Both the position numbers and the translations under genes were made by a program. Shown here piece by piece: positions 1 through 7,730 of a DNA stretch of 64,000 bases. Source of the stretch: Agarivorans sp. Alg241-V36 (GTDB lineage Bacteria > Pseudomonadota > Gammaproteobacteria > Enterobacterales > Celerinatantimonadaceae). The DNA lies in NCBI RefSeq assembly GCF_900537085.1, contig NZ_UNRE01000005.1, positions 292,542 to 356,541 of the forward strand. The letters run 5' to 3'. The notes under the pieces were generated by a model, which was given only the letters and a program-made list of their open reading frames with translations, was not told the origin of the DNA and did no database searches. Numbering within the stretch: the first letter of the stretch is position 1; each line of letters opens with the position of its first letter.

Positions 1-389
1 GCTCAGACGATGTGTTTGACTTGGGCACCACCGAGATAGCAGAGCGCATTTTAAAACGAGTAGGAGACGGCCCTTGTTACTTTAGCTTTGATTTGGATGC
101 ACTAGATGCAACCGACAATGCGTCTAACTCAGCCATTGAACCTTTTGGTCTTAAATCGCGCCAAGTATGGGACATCATTCGTTACTTGCGTAAACACGGC
201 AACATTAACTTAGTAGGTGCCGATGTGGTGGAGTACACCCCACAACACGATATGTCTAAGCGCGATGGCTATATTGCGGCGGGCATTAGCTGGAAACTGC
301 TTTGCTGGTTAGCAGATTGCACCGCAAAACGTAATGGCGAAAAACGCAAAACACAGTGGCCACAAGCCTTTGGTAAAGCCAGCCTGTAA
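1..389 (+). CDS. Agmatinase/arginase-family ureohydrolase, C-terminal part (5' end outside window)
   Basis: The reading frame is open from the first bases of the window to a TAA, so this is the 3' part of a longer gene. A GTG at 12 is internal, because the frame continues upstream of it without a stop. The segment FSFDLDALDAT carries the D-x-D-x-x-D pattern whose aspartates bind the two manganese ions in arginases and agmatinases. The later GADVVEYTP stretch is also typical of the family. Members hydrolyse guanidino compounds (arginine, agmatine, formiminoglutamate) and release urea or formamide; the substrate cannot be set from this part. A second family member lies at 22757. A hairpin terminator follows the stop, so the MFS gene downstream is probably separately transcribed. 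Confidence 0.85.
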   Translation, partial: SDDVFDLGTTEIAERILKRVGDGPCYFSFDLDALDATDNASNSAIEPFGLKSRQVWDIIRYLRKHGNINLVGADVVEYTPQHDMSKRDGYIAAGISWKLLCWLADCTAKRNGEKRKTQWPQAFGKASL

Positions 390-396
390 TAAATGG

Positions 397-418
397 GGCG
401 ACAGCAATGTCGCCTTTT
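397..418 (+). terminator. Rho-independent terminator after the ureohydrolase gene
   Basis: GGCGACA (397-403) pairs with TGTCGCC (408-414) across a GCAA tetraloop, followed by TTTT. It starts 8 bases after the stop codon of the upstream gene. Confidence 0.8.
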
Positions 419-442
419 GCTTTTGTGTTTTAGGAGTACGTT

Positions 443-1693
443 ATGAATAAACCACCTAAGTGGGGTTTAGAGGCTTGGTATACCGCACACTTATGCTACG
501 GCATTATTCAAATGGTATTTATCCCTATTCTAATTCCTACTTTTATTCTTGATAAAACCGGCAGTGCTACCCAGGTGGGCATTGCGATGGGGATTTTAGG
601 TTTGTCGGGTTTGCTGGCGCCCGTGCTGGGTGGGCTTGCCGACAAATATCGCGCGCATCGCGCAGCCCAGTTAATTGGTTTAGCGGCCATTGCTATTGCT
701 GCTCTGATTTTTGCGCTATCGGGCGCTAGTTTTATGCTGCATTTGTTGGCCGCTGTGTTTTTAGGTTTGGGTTCCGCTTCCCTTCTGATGATTAACCCGG
801 CGTTTATCGTCTCCGGGGGTTATGAAGCAGAAGAGGAAGCCTCCAAGCTTACTTTGCTTAATCAGGTGGCTATTGTTGGATCGTTGGCAGCGGGCTTAGG
901 CTTAGCGGCACTCACCGAAGCGGGTGTCTCTTATGTTGTGCAGTTTATTGTTATGTTTTCGGTGGCAGCATTTGCTTTGCTAGTAACCGCTGCAAGTAAC
1001 AAGCAAGCTGCTGCCAGAATAAAGGTTGCAAGCGAAGACGACAGTGATGCTCAAGGGGGAATAACAGAGGTATTGTGTTCTCGCTTTGGTCTGATTTTGT
1101 TAGCGATATTCTTTGTATCTATTGGCCAGGGCGTTATTACCGGGCAGTTTCCTAACTATATGGCCGAAGTCTTTAAGATTGACGCGGCTTCGTCATCGGT
1201 GGCTTTGTCGGTATCGGCAGTAGTGAGTTTAGTGCTGTTATCCTTAGTGGGCAAAGCCATGGCAAAAGTAGGTGGCGAGAAAGTATGGCTGCTGGCTGTA
1301 GTGGCCAAAGTTGTGGTGATGATTGGCCTAGCGGGGCTTGCCATTTACGCGGATCAACTTGCGGCATATCTGCCTTTGGCCTTGTATTTGGTTTATTTAC
1401 AAGGAGTAACAACAGTAGATATGGTGCAGCCAGCCATTGCTGCTAAAGCTTCTCGTGCAGGGGCGGGCATGACCCAAGGTTTGCTAATGTTTGCTATCGC
1501 CGGTGCTTATGCCGGTGGCAATGTGCTTAGTGGCATTAGTGCTGATAGTTTTGGTTGGAGCTCCTTAGCCAGTTTAGTGGCAGTGGTTAGTATTATTGCC
1601 CTGCTGGTTGGCTTAACTTGCTTAGTGAGGAAACCCAAAGTGGCTATTCAGCGCGCTACTTTTAATGACACTGAGTCGACCAGCGAACTTTAA
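443..1693 (+). CDS. MFS transporter, 12-TM type
   Basis: A 416-residue integral membrane protein with about twelve hydrophobic segments in two halves, split by a polar loop near residues 185-210 (the acidic EDDSDAQGG stretch). This is the layout and length of the major facilitator superfamily, secondary carriers driven by ion gradients. The loop after the second helix, GGLADKYRAHRA, is a recognisable version of the MFS motif A (G-x-x-x-D-R/K-x-G-R-K/R). The substrate cannot be told from sequence. It follows a ureohydrolase gene on the same strand, but a terminator lies between them, so a shared role (for example export of an amine product) is only a guess. The ATG is preceded by a TTTAGGAG ribosome binding site. 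Confidence 0.85.
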   Translation: MNKPPKWGLEAWYTAHLCYGIIQMVFIPILIPTFILDKTGSATQVGIAMGILGLSGLLAPVLGGLADKYRAHRAAQLIGLAAIAIAALIFALSGASFMLHLLAAVFLGLGSASLLMINPAFIVSGGYEAEEEASKLTLLNQVAIVGSLAAGLGLAALTEAGVSYVVQFIVMFSVAAFALLVTAASNKQAAARIKVASEDDSDAQGGITEVLCSRFGLILLAIFFVSIGQGVITGQFPNYMAEVFKIDAASSSVALSVSAVVSLVLLSLVGKAMAKVGGEKVWLLAVVAKVVVMIGLAGLAIYADQLAAYLPLALYLVYLQGVTTVDMVQPAIAAKASRAGAGMTQGLLMFAIAGAYAGGNVLSGISADSFGWSSLASLVAVVSIIALLVGLTCLVRKPKVAIQRATFNDTESTSEL

Positions 1694-1719
1694 GCTTTAA
1701 AGGCCCACATTATTTAAGC

Positions 1720-1748
1720 AAAGGCACTTATTATTTTAAGTGCCTTTT
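1720..1748 (+). terminator. Rho-independent terminator after the MFS gene
   Basis: AAAGGCACTTA (1720-1730) pairs with TAAGTGCCTTT (1737-1747) and ends in a T-run. It lies 27 bases beyond the MFS stop codon. Confidence 0.8.
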
Positions 1749-1890
1749 ATATTGGTGGTTTTTACCAAGCTAATTGGATTTGGTGGAAATATTTTGCTAA
1801 TTGCTGCTAGTTGATTCACTAACTCGCAAGTCGTTTCTGCTCTACCTTACGTATCATTTAACAACACCTTAACAATTAGTGGCGGTTTTT

Positions 1891-2178
1891 ATGTTGGTTT
1901 ATTTAAAGCGTTTATTTAGCGAGCATCCTAATAGTGTTAATGAAAGCTACCTTGAGCATTTGTTTGCTGCAGCGGGTTTTGCCATAAAATTGGCCTATGC
2001 TGCGCTAGTGTGTTTAATACACGCCATTCTGCCATTTCTATTTGTTACCACGGCCAGTGAACAGCTAAATGCATTACACGCTAAAATGATTGAAAATCGC
2101 AATCGACGTGAGGGCAAAGAAAAAGCCCAAGCTAAAGATAGTATTGAAAGCCTTGCTGCTTTTAACTTTGAGATATAG
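1891..2178 (+). CDS. DUF6356 family small membrane-associated protein
   Basis: A 95-residue protein. I start at the ATG at 1891 rather than the in-frame GTG at 1879, because the protein then begins MLVYLKRLFSEHP, as in relatives. The first half has the pattern LFSEHPNSVNESYLEH followed by a hydrophobic segment ending HAILPFLFV. I recognise this as the DUF6356 (capsule biosynthesis-like) family, which has no known function. The C-terminal third is highly charged and probably cytoplasmic. No operon partner is evident: the next gene, rsuA, is convergent and ends 29 bases away. Confidence 0.65.
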   Translation: MLVYLKRLFSEHPNSVNESYLEHLFAAAGFAIKLAYAALVCLIHAILPFLFVTTASEQLNALHAKMIENRNRREGKEKAQAKDSIESLAAFNFEI

Positions 2179-2207
2179 CTGTTAGAGCTACGTTTGTTTA
2201 GATAAGT

Positions 2208-2894
2208 CTAAGAAAAGCAGTTTATTTCTTGTTGGCTTAGTGCTCGCCATTCACCCGGTGCAATGTCTAATACAATGTCGGCAATTTGCTGTCGGTGCAA
2301 AGCCTTAACGCGATTACCGGTAGCGGCGAACATTCGTTTCACTTGATGAAATTTGCCTTCGTAAATACTTAGTTCAACGTCGGTGGGGCTTAAAGTTTTA
2401 ACTAAAGCGGGTAGAGTGGCTTTAGATTCTCCTTGCAGAAGCATGCCTCGCTCGAGTTGTTCAATGGCTTTTTCGCTAATGGGTTTAGCAAGCTTTACTT
2501 GATAAACTTTTGGGCAATGTTGCTCGGGACGAGTGATTGAAAATGACCATCTGCCATCGTCGGTGGCTAGGACCAAACCGGTGGTATCGGCGTCTAAGCG
2601 TCCGGCAACATGCAGTTGTTCACTTTGCTGTAGTCCTACTGCATTAAATACCGATGGGTAGGCTTCGTCTTTGTTTGAGCAAATGCAGCCTGCAGGTTTG
2701 TGAATCATAAAATACTGAGAGGGGCGGGCAAATAAGCGTTTCCCAAGCAATTCAATGTGATTGTTTTCGTGCACCTGAACTGCTGCATCAGTAGCGATTT
2801 GTTGGTTAACCTGTATTTGCCCCTGACTAATTACTAACCTTGCCTCAACAAGATCTAGCGAAGTGCTTTTGCAAATAAATTTGTCTAGTCGCAT
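2208..2894 (-). CDS. rsuA: Ribosomal small subunit pseudouridine synthase A
   Basis: A 228-residue RsuA/RluB-family pseudouridine synthase, which in E. coli converts U516 of 16S rRNA to pseudouridine. The N-terminal S4-like RNA-binding domain covers about residues 1-55 (MRLDKFICKSTSL, then VEARLVISQGQIQVN). The catalytic domain contains GRLDADTTGL, with the nucleophilic aspartate at D101. The C-terminal signature KFHQVKRMF is also present. The length matches E. coli RsuA (231). It is monocistronic, convergent with the DUF6356 gene, and its upstream region holds a MITE-like palindrome. Confidence 0.92.
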   Translation of the reverse strand: MRLDKFICKSTSLDLVEARLVISQGQIQVNQQIATDAAVQVHENNHIELLGKRLFARPSQYFMIHKPAGCICSNKDEAYPSVFNAVGLQQSEQLHVAGRLDADTTGLVLATDDGRWSFSITRPEQHCPKVYQVKLAKPISEKAIEQLERGMLLQGESKATLPALVKTLSPTDVELSIYEGKFHQVKRMFAATGNRVKALHRQQIADIVLDIAPGEWRALSQQEINCFS

Positions 2895-2902
2895 AAATGT
2901 TT

Positions 2903-3000
2903 ATACCAATCGTACTAAATAAGGGGTCATTTTATCTGCTTAAAATACTCGAGTAGTTTTCCAGGGTTATTTCTAAACATTCACTTAGTGTGATTGGTAT
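2903..3000. repeat. MITE-like palindromic intergenic repeat
   Basis: A 98-bp element bounded by inverted ends. The left end reads ATACCAATCGTACTAA; the reverse complement of the right end reads ATACCAATCACACTAA, two mismatches in 16. The centre has a second near-palindrome around CTCGAG. Elements ending in ATACCAATC/GATTGGTAT are, as I recall, common small repeats in marine gammaproteobacteria. It lies between rsuA and the TPR-protein gene. Confidence 0.6.
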
Positions 3001-3053
3001 TCAAGTGTTGGAAAGCTGAGCGGAGTATCAGGAATACACCGCTCAAGCGGGGG

Positions 3054-4667
3054 TTAAAGTTTGTCTAATGCGGTAGTCACTTGCTGTTTTAAGTTTGGAC
3101 AAACCAAGTAAGCACTTAGGTAATACTCGCGTCGCTGATTAAAGTCTGGACATAGCTCAAGCACTTTTAAGTAAGCGGATTTGGCCTGAGCAAATTCACC
3201 TTTTTCAATGTGTAATACGCAGCGAAGCAATGGCTGCCAATAAAGTTTACTTAGCGAGAATTGGTCTAAAGCTTTAAAGGCCTGATCAAAATCGTGTTCG
3301 GTGTAAAAGTAAAGTATATCAGCCAAGGCAAACCAAGGAGGACGAAAAGGATTAAGTGCTTTCGAGTTCGCCAGTAATTCTCTGCCTTGTTCAAACTCTC
3401 CGGCTAAACATAATGCCCAACCAGCTAAACCCACCTGGTAAGCGGCATTAGGGTTAAGTGTTACTACCTTATTTACCGCATCAACAAGGCCTGCTTGATC
3501 ACCGCGGCTTAGGTAGCCCATGGCCAAAGCCATTTGGCATTCTTGGTTATTACTGTCTAGTTCTACCGCTTTACGGGCGCATTCAAAGCCTAGTTCGCTT
3601 GCGTTAGCAATATCGGCCATCGCTAACTTGTCGGCATCAAAATAAAGCACTGCTAACATAGCCCAAGCCAAAGCAAACTCTGGCTCTTGTTCAGTGGCTT
3701 GTTGCAGAGCCTCTAAGGCAGGATGGTAGTGCTCTTTGCTAAGGGTCATTAAGTAATGGCGATAGCGCAAAGTGGCTTCGTAGGTAGAAAGCTGAGTAAC
3801 TTTTTTGTGGTTACAGCTTTGGTAGATTTCGCGATGAATAATGCCAAAGCTTGAGGCAAGCTCTGCCACAATTTCAGCAATTATCTGATCTTGAGCCTCA
3901 AACAAATCGTGGGTAGACATGTCGCAGGTGTATTTTTCGGCCCACACTTGTTGTCCGGTATCACTGCGATATAAACGGGCATGAATGCGCATTTGGTTGT
4001 TTAAGGCGCGCATTGTGCCACTGGTGATAAAAGACACATTAAGCTGCTTGCCTATTTGGCTAATGTCGGCGGCCGTGTTGATATCAAAGCTGGTATCTCC
4101 CATGGCATACATCGACACCACATTTAGCGTATCAAAACGTGATAGTTCGGTGGCGAGCTCTTCGCTAAAACCATCGGCAAAAAACTGCTGTTGGTTGTCT
4201 TCTGCTAGGGATAGAAAGGGCAGCACAGTTATGCTGGGGCTTAGGCTTTCAATTTCTGCTGGCTCTGCAACCGCAGCGTTTGCTTTTGGGGCAAGGTCTT
4301 GTTCACTACGCAGCTTAAAGCTAGGCAGATAACGCCCTTTAGGCACAGAGATGTAAAGTGCGTCGTTGGCACCTTCGGTGAAGTAATAAGTGTCGAGAGA
4401 GCGGCGAACTCGACCCGCCTGGATGCGGACAATAGGGTCAGATTGATGATCAAAATCGACGCCGCGGTCAAAAATTTCAATGGCGATGGTAAATTGCTTT
4501 AAGCGCTCACCATTGCCTTGCAAGGTTTGGTCTACCAAATAGCTCAACAATTCTTTCATCTTGGGGCTTTGTTCGAAAACGCTACTCTCAACTATGCGCT
4601 CCAATTGTTCGCGGATCAGTATTTGGTGTTGTTGGTTGTTTAAGTCCAAATTTTTTCCGTTAGCCAC
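3054..4667 (-). CDS. TolB-like/TPR repeat protein with N-terminal regulator-like domain
   Basis: 537 residues from a GTG start that has a good AAGGTGG ribosome binding site. Residues 1-118 match a domain often found at the front of COG5616-type 'adenylate cyclase/TolB-like' proteins: IVRIQAGRVRRSLDTYY followed by VPKGRYLPSF. Residues about 145-270 are a TolB/FlgO-like domain (ITVLPF, FFADGFSEELATELSRF). Residues 290-537 look like tetratricopeptide repeats, with many A-L-A and AQAKSAYLKVLELCP helices. No membrane segment is evident, so it is probably cytoplasmic. Such proteins act as regulators or scaffolds but the exact role is unknown. It is divergent from the Ldh_2-family gene at 4984, which it might regulate. 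Confidence 0.6.
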   Translation of the reverse strand: MANGKNLDLNNQQHQILIREQLERIVESSVFEQSPKMKELLSYLVDQTLQGNGERLKQFTIAIEIFDRGVDFDHQSDPIVRIQAGRVRRSLDTYYFTEGANDALYISVPKGRYLPSFKLRSEQDLAPKANAAVAEPAEIESLSPSITVLPFLSLAEDNQQQFFADGFSEELATELSRFDTLNVVSMYAMGDTSFDINTAADISQIGKQLNVSFITSGTMRALNNQMRIHARLYRSDTGQQVWAEKYTCDMSTHDLFEAQDQIIAEIVAELASSFGIIHREIYQSCNHKKVTQLSTYEATLRYRHYLMTLSKEHYHPALEALQQATEQEPEFALAWAMLAVLYFDADKLAMADIANASELGFECARKAVELDSNNQECQMALAMGYLSRGDQAGLVDAVNKVVTLNPNAAYQVGLAGWALCLAGEFEQGRELLANSKALNPFRPPWFALADILYFYTEHDFDQAFKALDQFSLSKLYWQPLLRCVLHIEKGEFAQAKSAYLKVLELCPDFNQRREYYLSAYLVCPNLKQQVTTALDKL

Positions 4668-4983
4668 TGCTTACCACCTTCATCTTATTATTCGCTTATA
4701 GTTTGCCATTTTGTTGCTCGTTTATATAGCGCCTTGCCCTACAAAGTTATTAGCTAACAGTCGTTTAGCAAAGTAGCAATCGGCGCCTACTAAGGCTCGC
4801 TGCTGTTACTTACTGTTACCTGTAATTACTTTGAGCTTCGCTTTTCTAAGCTTCTGTATTTATTGCGTTTATTCTTTTCTTGCTCTGTGATCCAGTGTGT
4901 AACTTCGAGATTATTGGGCTTTAAGTAAACTGGCTCTCGTCAACAAGATACACATTGTTAATTGCCAATAAGAGAGACAGATT
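4668..4983. other. Divergent intergenic region between TPR-protein gene and Ldh_2 gene
   Basis: 316 bp without a gene. It must hold the promoters of both divergent genes. Apart from the two ribosome binding sites (AAGGTGG for the minus-strand gene, AGAGAGAC for the plus-strand gene) I see no convincing operator or structured RNA. Confidence 0.5.
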
Positions 4984-6141
4984 ATGAGCACACAAGTTCA
5001 AACCAAAAAAGTAGATGCGGGCTTCATGGAGTTTTCTTTGAAGCGAGTATGGCAGGCCACTGGCGCCAGCGAAGAACACGCAAATGCAGTAGCAAGCGCC
5101 CTTATGACCGGCATTCGCCAAGGCAAACTAAACCAAGGTTTAGGTGTTTATGAAGCGATTGACCTTACCTTTCAAGCCGGTGAGCTAAATATTAAAGCTG
5201 AGCCTGAAGTGGTTAATGAAGGTGACACTTGGGCAGTGATTGACGGTAAGCGCTCTAGCGGCTACTGGACCGTAACCAAAATGGCTGAGCTTGCCATTGC
5301 TAAAGCTAAAAAACACGGCATTGCGATTGTGTTTGGCGGTAACCACAACGACGCAGGTAGCTATGGTTCTTATGCGTGGATGGCCCACGAGCAAAACATG
5401 TTTGCTCAAACCTCTAATAACTCAGTACCTATGAATTCACCTTATGGTGGCATGGGTAACGTACTGTCGGTTCCTCCTTTTGATGCAATTGCCCCTTCTG
5501 GTGAAGAAGCGCCAGTGTGGACCAGCGTTAAGTTATGTGAATGGTACGATGGCCATACTGCACAGGCTGCTTTGCAAGGCACCAAAGTACCTACAGATTC
5601 GGTGATTGATCCAAACACCGGTGAGCTAGGCAACGATTTAGCCCCATATGCGCGACCAGTTGAAGGTTATGGCCGAGTGTTTGACCAATCTTGCTACCAA
5701 AACATGACTGATCCTCGTGTTTACTCACTAAACCTTTGGAACGAGGCGCTCACCGCCATTATTAATCCGCTGGGTGTTATTGCGCCAGAGATGCCAACGC
5801 TAACTGACTACTTGAGTGGTGATGCCGACAAACCTTCGGTAGGTGGCTCTTACTACATTGCCATTGACCCAAGCCACTTTGGTCCAATTGGCGAAGTACT
5901 GGCTAAGGCCGATCGCTTTACTAAAGCAGTGCAATCAACTCAAGCTTTACCCGGCAAAGGCGCACCACGTATGCCTGGTCAAAAAGGCTATTACAGCTTA
6001 AAAGCGCAAACCGAAGAAGTAGAAGTGCTAGCGAGTCACTGGACACCATTTTTCGAAAATACCGCCGCCAAATATGGCTTAAATGAAGCCAAATTACGTG
6101 AAGAGTACGTCCAGTTAACCGAGCAAGCAGTGACTGCGTAA
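4984..6141 (+). CDS. Ldh_2-family (malate/L-lactate/ureidoglycolate dehydrogenase-like) oxidoreductase
   Basis: A 385-residue protein that resembles the Ldh_2/YiaK superfamily of NAD(P)-dependent 2-hydroxyacid and 2-keto sugar-acid dehydrogenases. Family-like stretches are the N-terminal MEFSLKRVWQATGASEEHANAVASAL helix region, the GGNHNDAGSYGSYAWMA segment in place of the usual S-x-H-x-G catalytic region, and the terminal LPG-x-G-x-PR-x-PG motif near residues 325-337. It is longer than YiaK (about 332) because of extra sequence in the middle, so the substrate is uncertain. An SDR gene follows 133 bp downstream on the same strand, suggesting two dehydrogenation steps of one carbohydrate-acid pathway. 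There is no signal peptide. Confidence 0.7.
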   Translation: MSTQVQTKKVDAGFMEFSLKRVWQATGASEEHANAVASALMTGIRQGKLNQGLGVYEAIDLTFQAGELNIKAEPEVVNEGDTWAVIDGKRSSGYWTVTKMAELAIAKAKKHGIAIVFGGNHNDAGSYGSYAWMAHEQNMFAQTSNNSVPMNSPYGGMGNVLSVPPFDAIAPSGEEAPVWTSVKLCEWYDGHTAQAALQGTKVPTDSVIDPNTGELGNDLAPYARPVEGYGRVFDQSCYQNMTDPRVYSLNLWNEALTAIINPLGVIAPEMPTLTDYLSGDADKPSVGGSYYIAIDPSHFGPIGEVLAKADRFTKAVQSTQALPGKGAPRMPGQKGYYSLKAQTEEVEVLASHWTPFFENTAAKYGLNEAKLREEYVQLTEQAVTA

Positions 6142-6274
6142 GCAAACCACAAGATCTCGTACGAGTACTTAAGCACAGTCGAAGGAAAGATTGAGGAGCG
6201 CAGGGAGCGCTTCGTTTTAAGTTCTTAATACTAATTGATTATCTATAAAACAGTATTGATATCAGAGGATTATT

Positions 6275-7072
6275 ATGACACTTAAAGGTAAAGTCGCCAT
6301 TATTACAGGCGCCACGAAAATGAAAGGTTTAGGCCGCGCTATTGCACTTAAATTAGCCAAGCAAGGCGCTAAAATCGCCTTAACGGGGCGCACAAGTTCA
6401 GCTGAAGGTTTACAGCAGGTTGTAGACGACCTTAAAGCACAAGGTGCAGAGGCTATAGGGGTAATAGTAGACGTAGCCAACCAAGCCGAAGTAAATACTG
6501 CCGTGCAGCGCGTTATCGACCATTACGGTAGCGTAGACATATTAGTAAACAATGCTGGCATAGGCGCTGGCTCGCCAGTATTTCTAGAAAATAGTAATCG
6601 TGATTGGGATGCTAACTACGCGGTGAACGTAAAAGGCACTATGGCTATGTGTGCAGCGGTTTTACCGCAAATGGAACGTCAAGGATCTGGAGCCATTGTA
6701 AACATTGCTTCTTTGGCCGGATTAGGTGCTTTGCAAGGCATGCCTTACCCTTATACCGCCACCAAGTTTGCCTTAGTGGGTGTAACTAAAGAGCTGGCTT
6801 TAGAATATGCCAACAAAGGCGTGCGCGTTAATGTGGTGTGCCCCGGCGCTATTGCAACCGACATGCTACAGCAAGCCTATCAAGGCATTGCAGAAGCAGA
6901 GGGCATTAGCATAGAAGAAGCCGCTAAGTTAGAAAATTCAACCATTGCTATGGGACGCCCAGCAGAACCGAGTGAAATTGCCGATACGGTGTGCTATTTA
7001 GCTAGCCCCGCAGCCAGCTATGTTACTGGCGTTGCTATGCCAGTAGGTGGCGGAATGTTACCTGGCTTATAA
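6275..7072 (+). CDS. SDR family oxidoreductase (classical type)
   Basis: A 265-residue classical short-chain dehydrogenase. The cofactor loop is TGATKMKGLG (residues 11-20), with three extra residues compared with the usual TGxxxGxG. NNAG is at 92-95, catalytic Ser146 follows in IASLAG, and Tyr160/Lys164 form YTATK. The C-terminal PAEPSEIADTVCYLASPAASYVTG is typical of FabG-like members. It probably interconverts an alcohol and a ketone with NAD(P)H. It sits behind the Ldh_2 gene and may share its transcript. The ATG follows AGAGGATTATT. The substrate is unknown; a sugar-acid role is inferred from the neighbour only. Confidence 0.85.
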   Translation: MTLKGKVAIITGATKMKGLGRAIALKLAKQGAKIALTGRTSSAEGLQQVVDDLKAQGAEAIGVIVDVANQAEVNTAVQRVIDHYGSVDILVNNAGIGAGSPVFLENSNRDWDANYAVNVKGTMAMCAAVLPQMERQGSGAIVNIASLAGLGALQGMPYPYTATKFALVGVTKELALEYANKGVRVNVVCPGAIATDMLQQAYQGIAEAEGISIEEAAKLENSTIAMGRPAEPSEIADTVCYLASPAASYVTGVAMPVGGGMLPGL

Positions 7073-7363
7073 TCGTTCAAGTACAAGTTGGAATCGAATA
7101 CTCGATATTTGCTTCCAACTTTCTAAAATCTCCTACAAATTGTTTCTTATCGATAGCCAGTTAATTATCAGATATAGGAACAGCTTTATCTACACATCAT
7201 CAATGTTGTGATTATGTTAATTATCACGGTGTTTTATCGCGTTTTGTTGATATTTGTCACAAAGGTGAAAATATTAAATTTGGTAAGGCTGTGTCAGGTT
7301 GGGTGTTTTTTAGGCATTCTTTCTGTATATCTAATTGTGAAATTCTTAAATAAAACCAAGGGG

Positions 7364-7377
7364 TGTTAGCGCTATCC
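7364..7377. promoter_or_regulatory. Possible second LacI-family operator
   Basis: TGTTAGCGCTATCC has a perfect TAGCGCTA core and is symmetric at 10 of 14 positions. Its core resembles LacI-family operators of the TGTTAGCGCTAACA type. It lies 300 bp upstream of the strong palindrome, a spacing that could allow looping. This is a pattern match only. Confidence 0.3.
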
Positions 7378-7676
7378 ATTTTTCATATGTGTAGATTAAA
7401 ATCTAATCTTGTCGTTGCTTTGCAACATATTGATCTGTTTGGGTTGGTTTATTACACTGATTTCGATGTTTGATAATTATCTCATTAAATGTTGATTAGA
7501 TAATTATGTATGCCAAATGCGTTCTTTGAGAAGGGTTTTGCTTAGTTGATGAAAACTAAAAAGCGTAATTGTTTGTTTCGGTTGGGCGGCCTAGCAATAA
7601 AAAGTTATGAATATGTAAATTATTGGGTGTTGTGTGAGCGTTGTAAACGCTGAGTGGCAACACTGTTTTTTTAAGT

Positions 7677-7700
7677 GAAAATGAAACCGGTTTCATTTTC
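7677..7700. promoter_or_regulatory. 24-bp perfect palindrome, LacI/GalR-family operator type
   Basis: The core ATGAAACCGGTTTCAT (7681-7696) extends with GAAA on the left and TTTC on the right into a perfect 24-bp palindrome with a CCGG centre. LacI-family operators typically have a central CG dyad with A/T-rich arms like this. It ends 30 bp before the start codon at 7731, where a bound repressor would block transcription. No LacI-type gene is in the window. Confidence 0.7.
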
Positions 7701-7730
7701 GAAAGGAAACTTAAAAATAGGGAAATTGTA

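Larger units (their letters stand above)
7073..7730. promoter_or_regulatory. Long AT-rich regulatory region before the CBM31-dihaem locus
   Basis: 658 bp without a gene, clearly AT-rich. It holds a 24-bp perfect palindrome (7677-7700) and a weaker TAGCGCTA-centred site (7364-7377), both listed separately. An AGCGTT-GTA-AACGCT inverted repeat is at 7637-7651. The size and the operator-like sites point to tight regulation of the locus downstream. Confidence 0.6.

Noticed and set aside
7201-7265. CRP-like TGTGA...TCAC patterns before the first dihaem gene
   Set aside because: The half-sites are 12 bases apart instead of 6, so they do not fit the CRP consensus.
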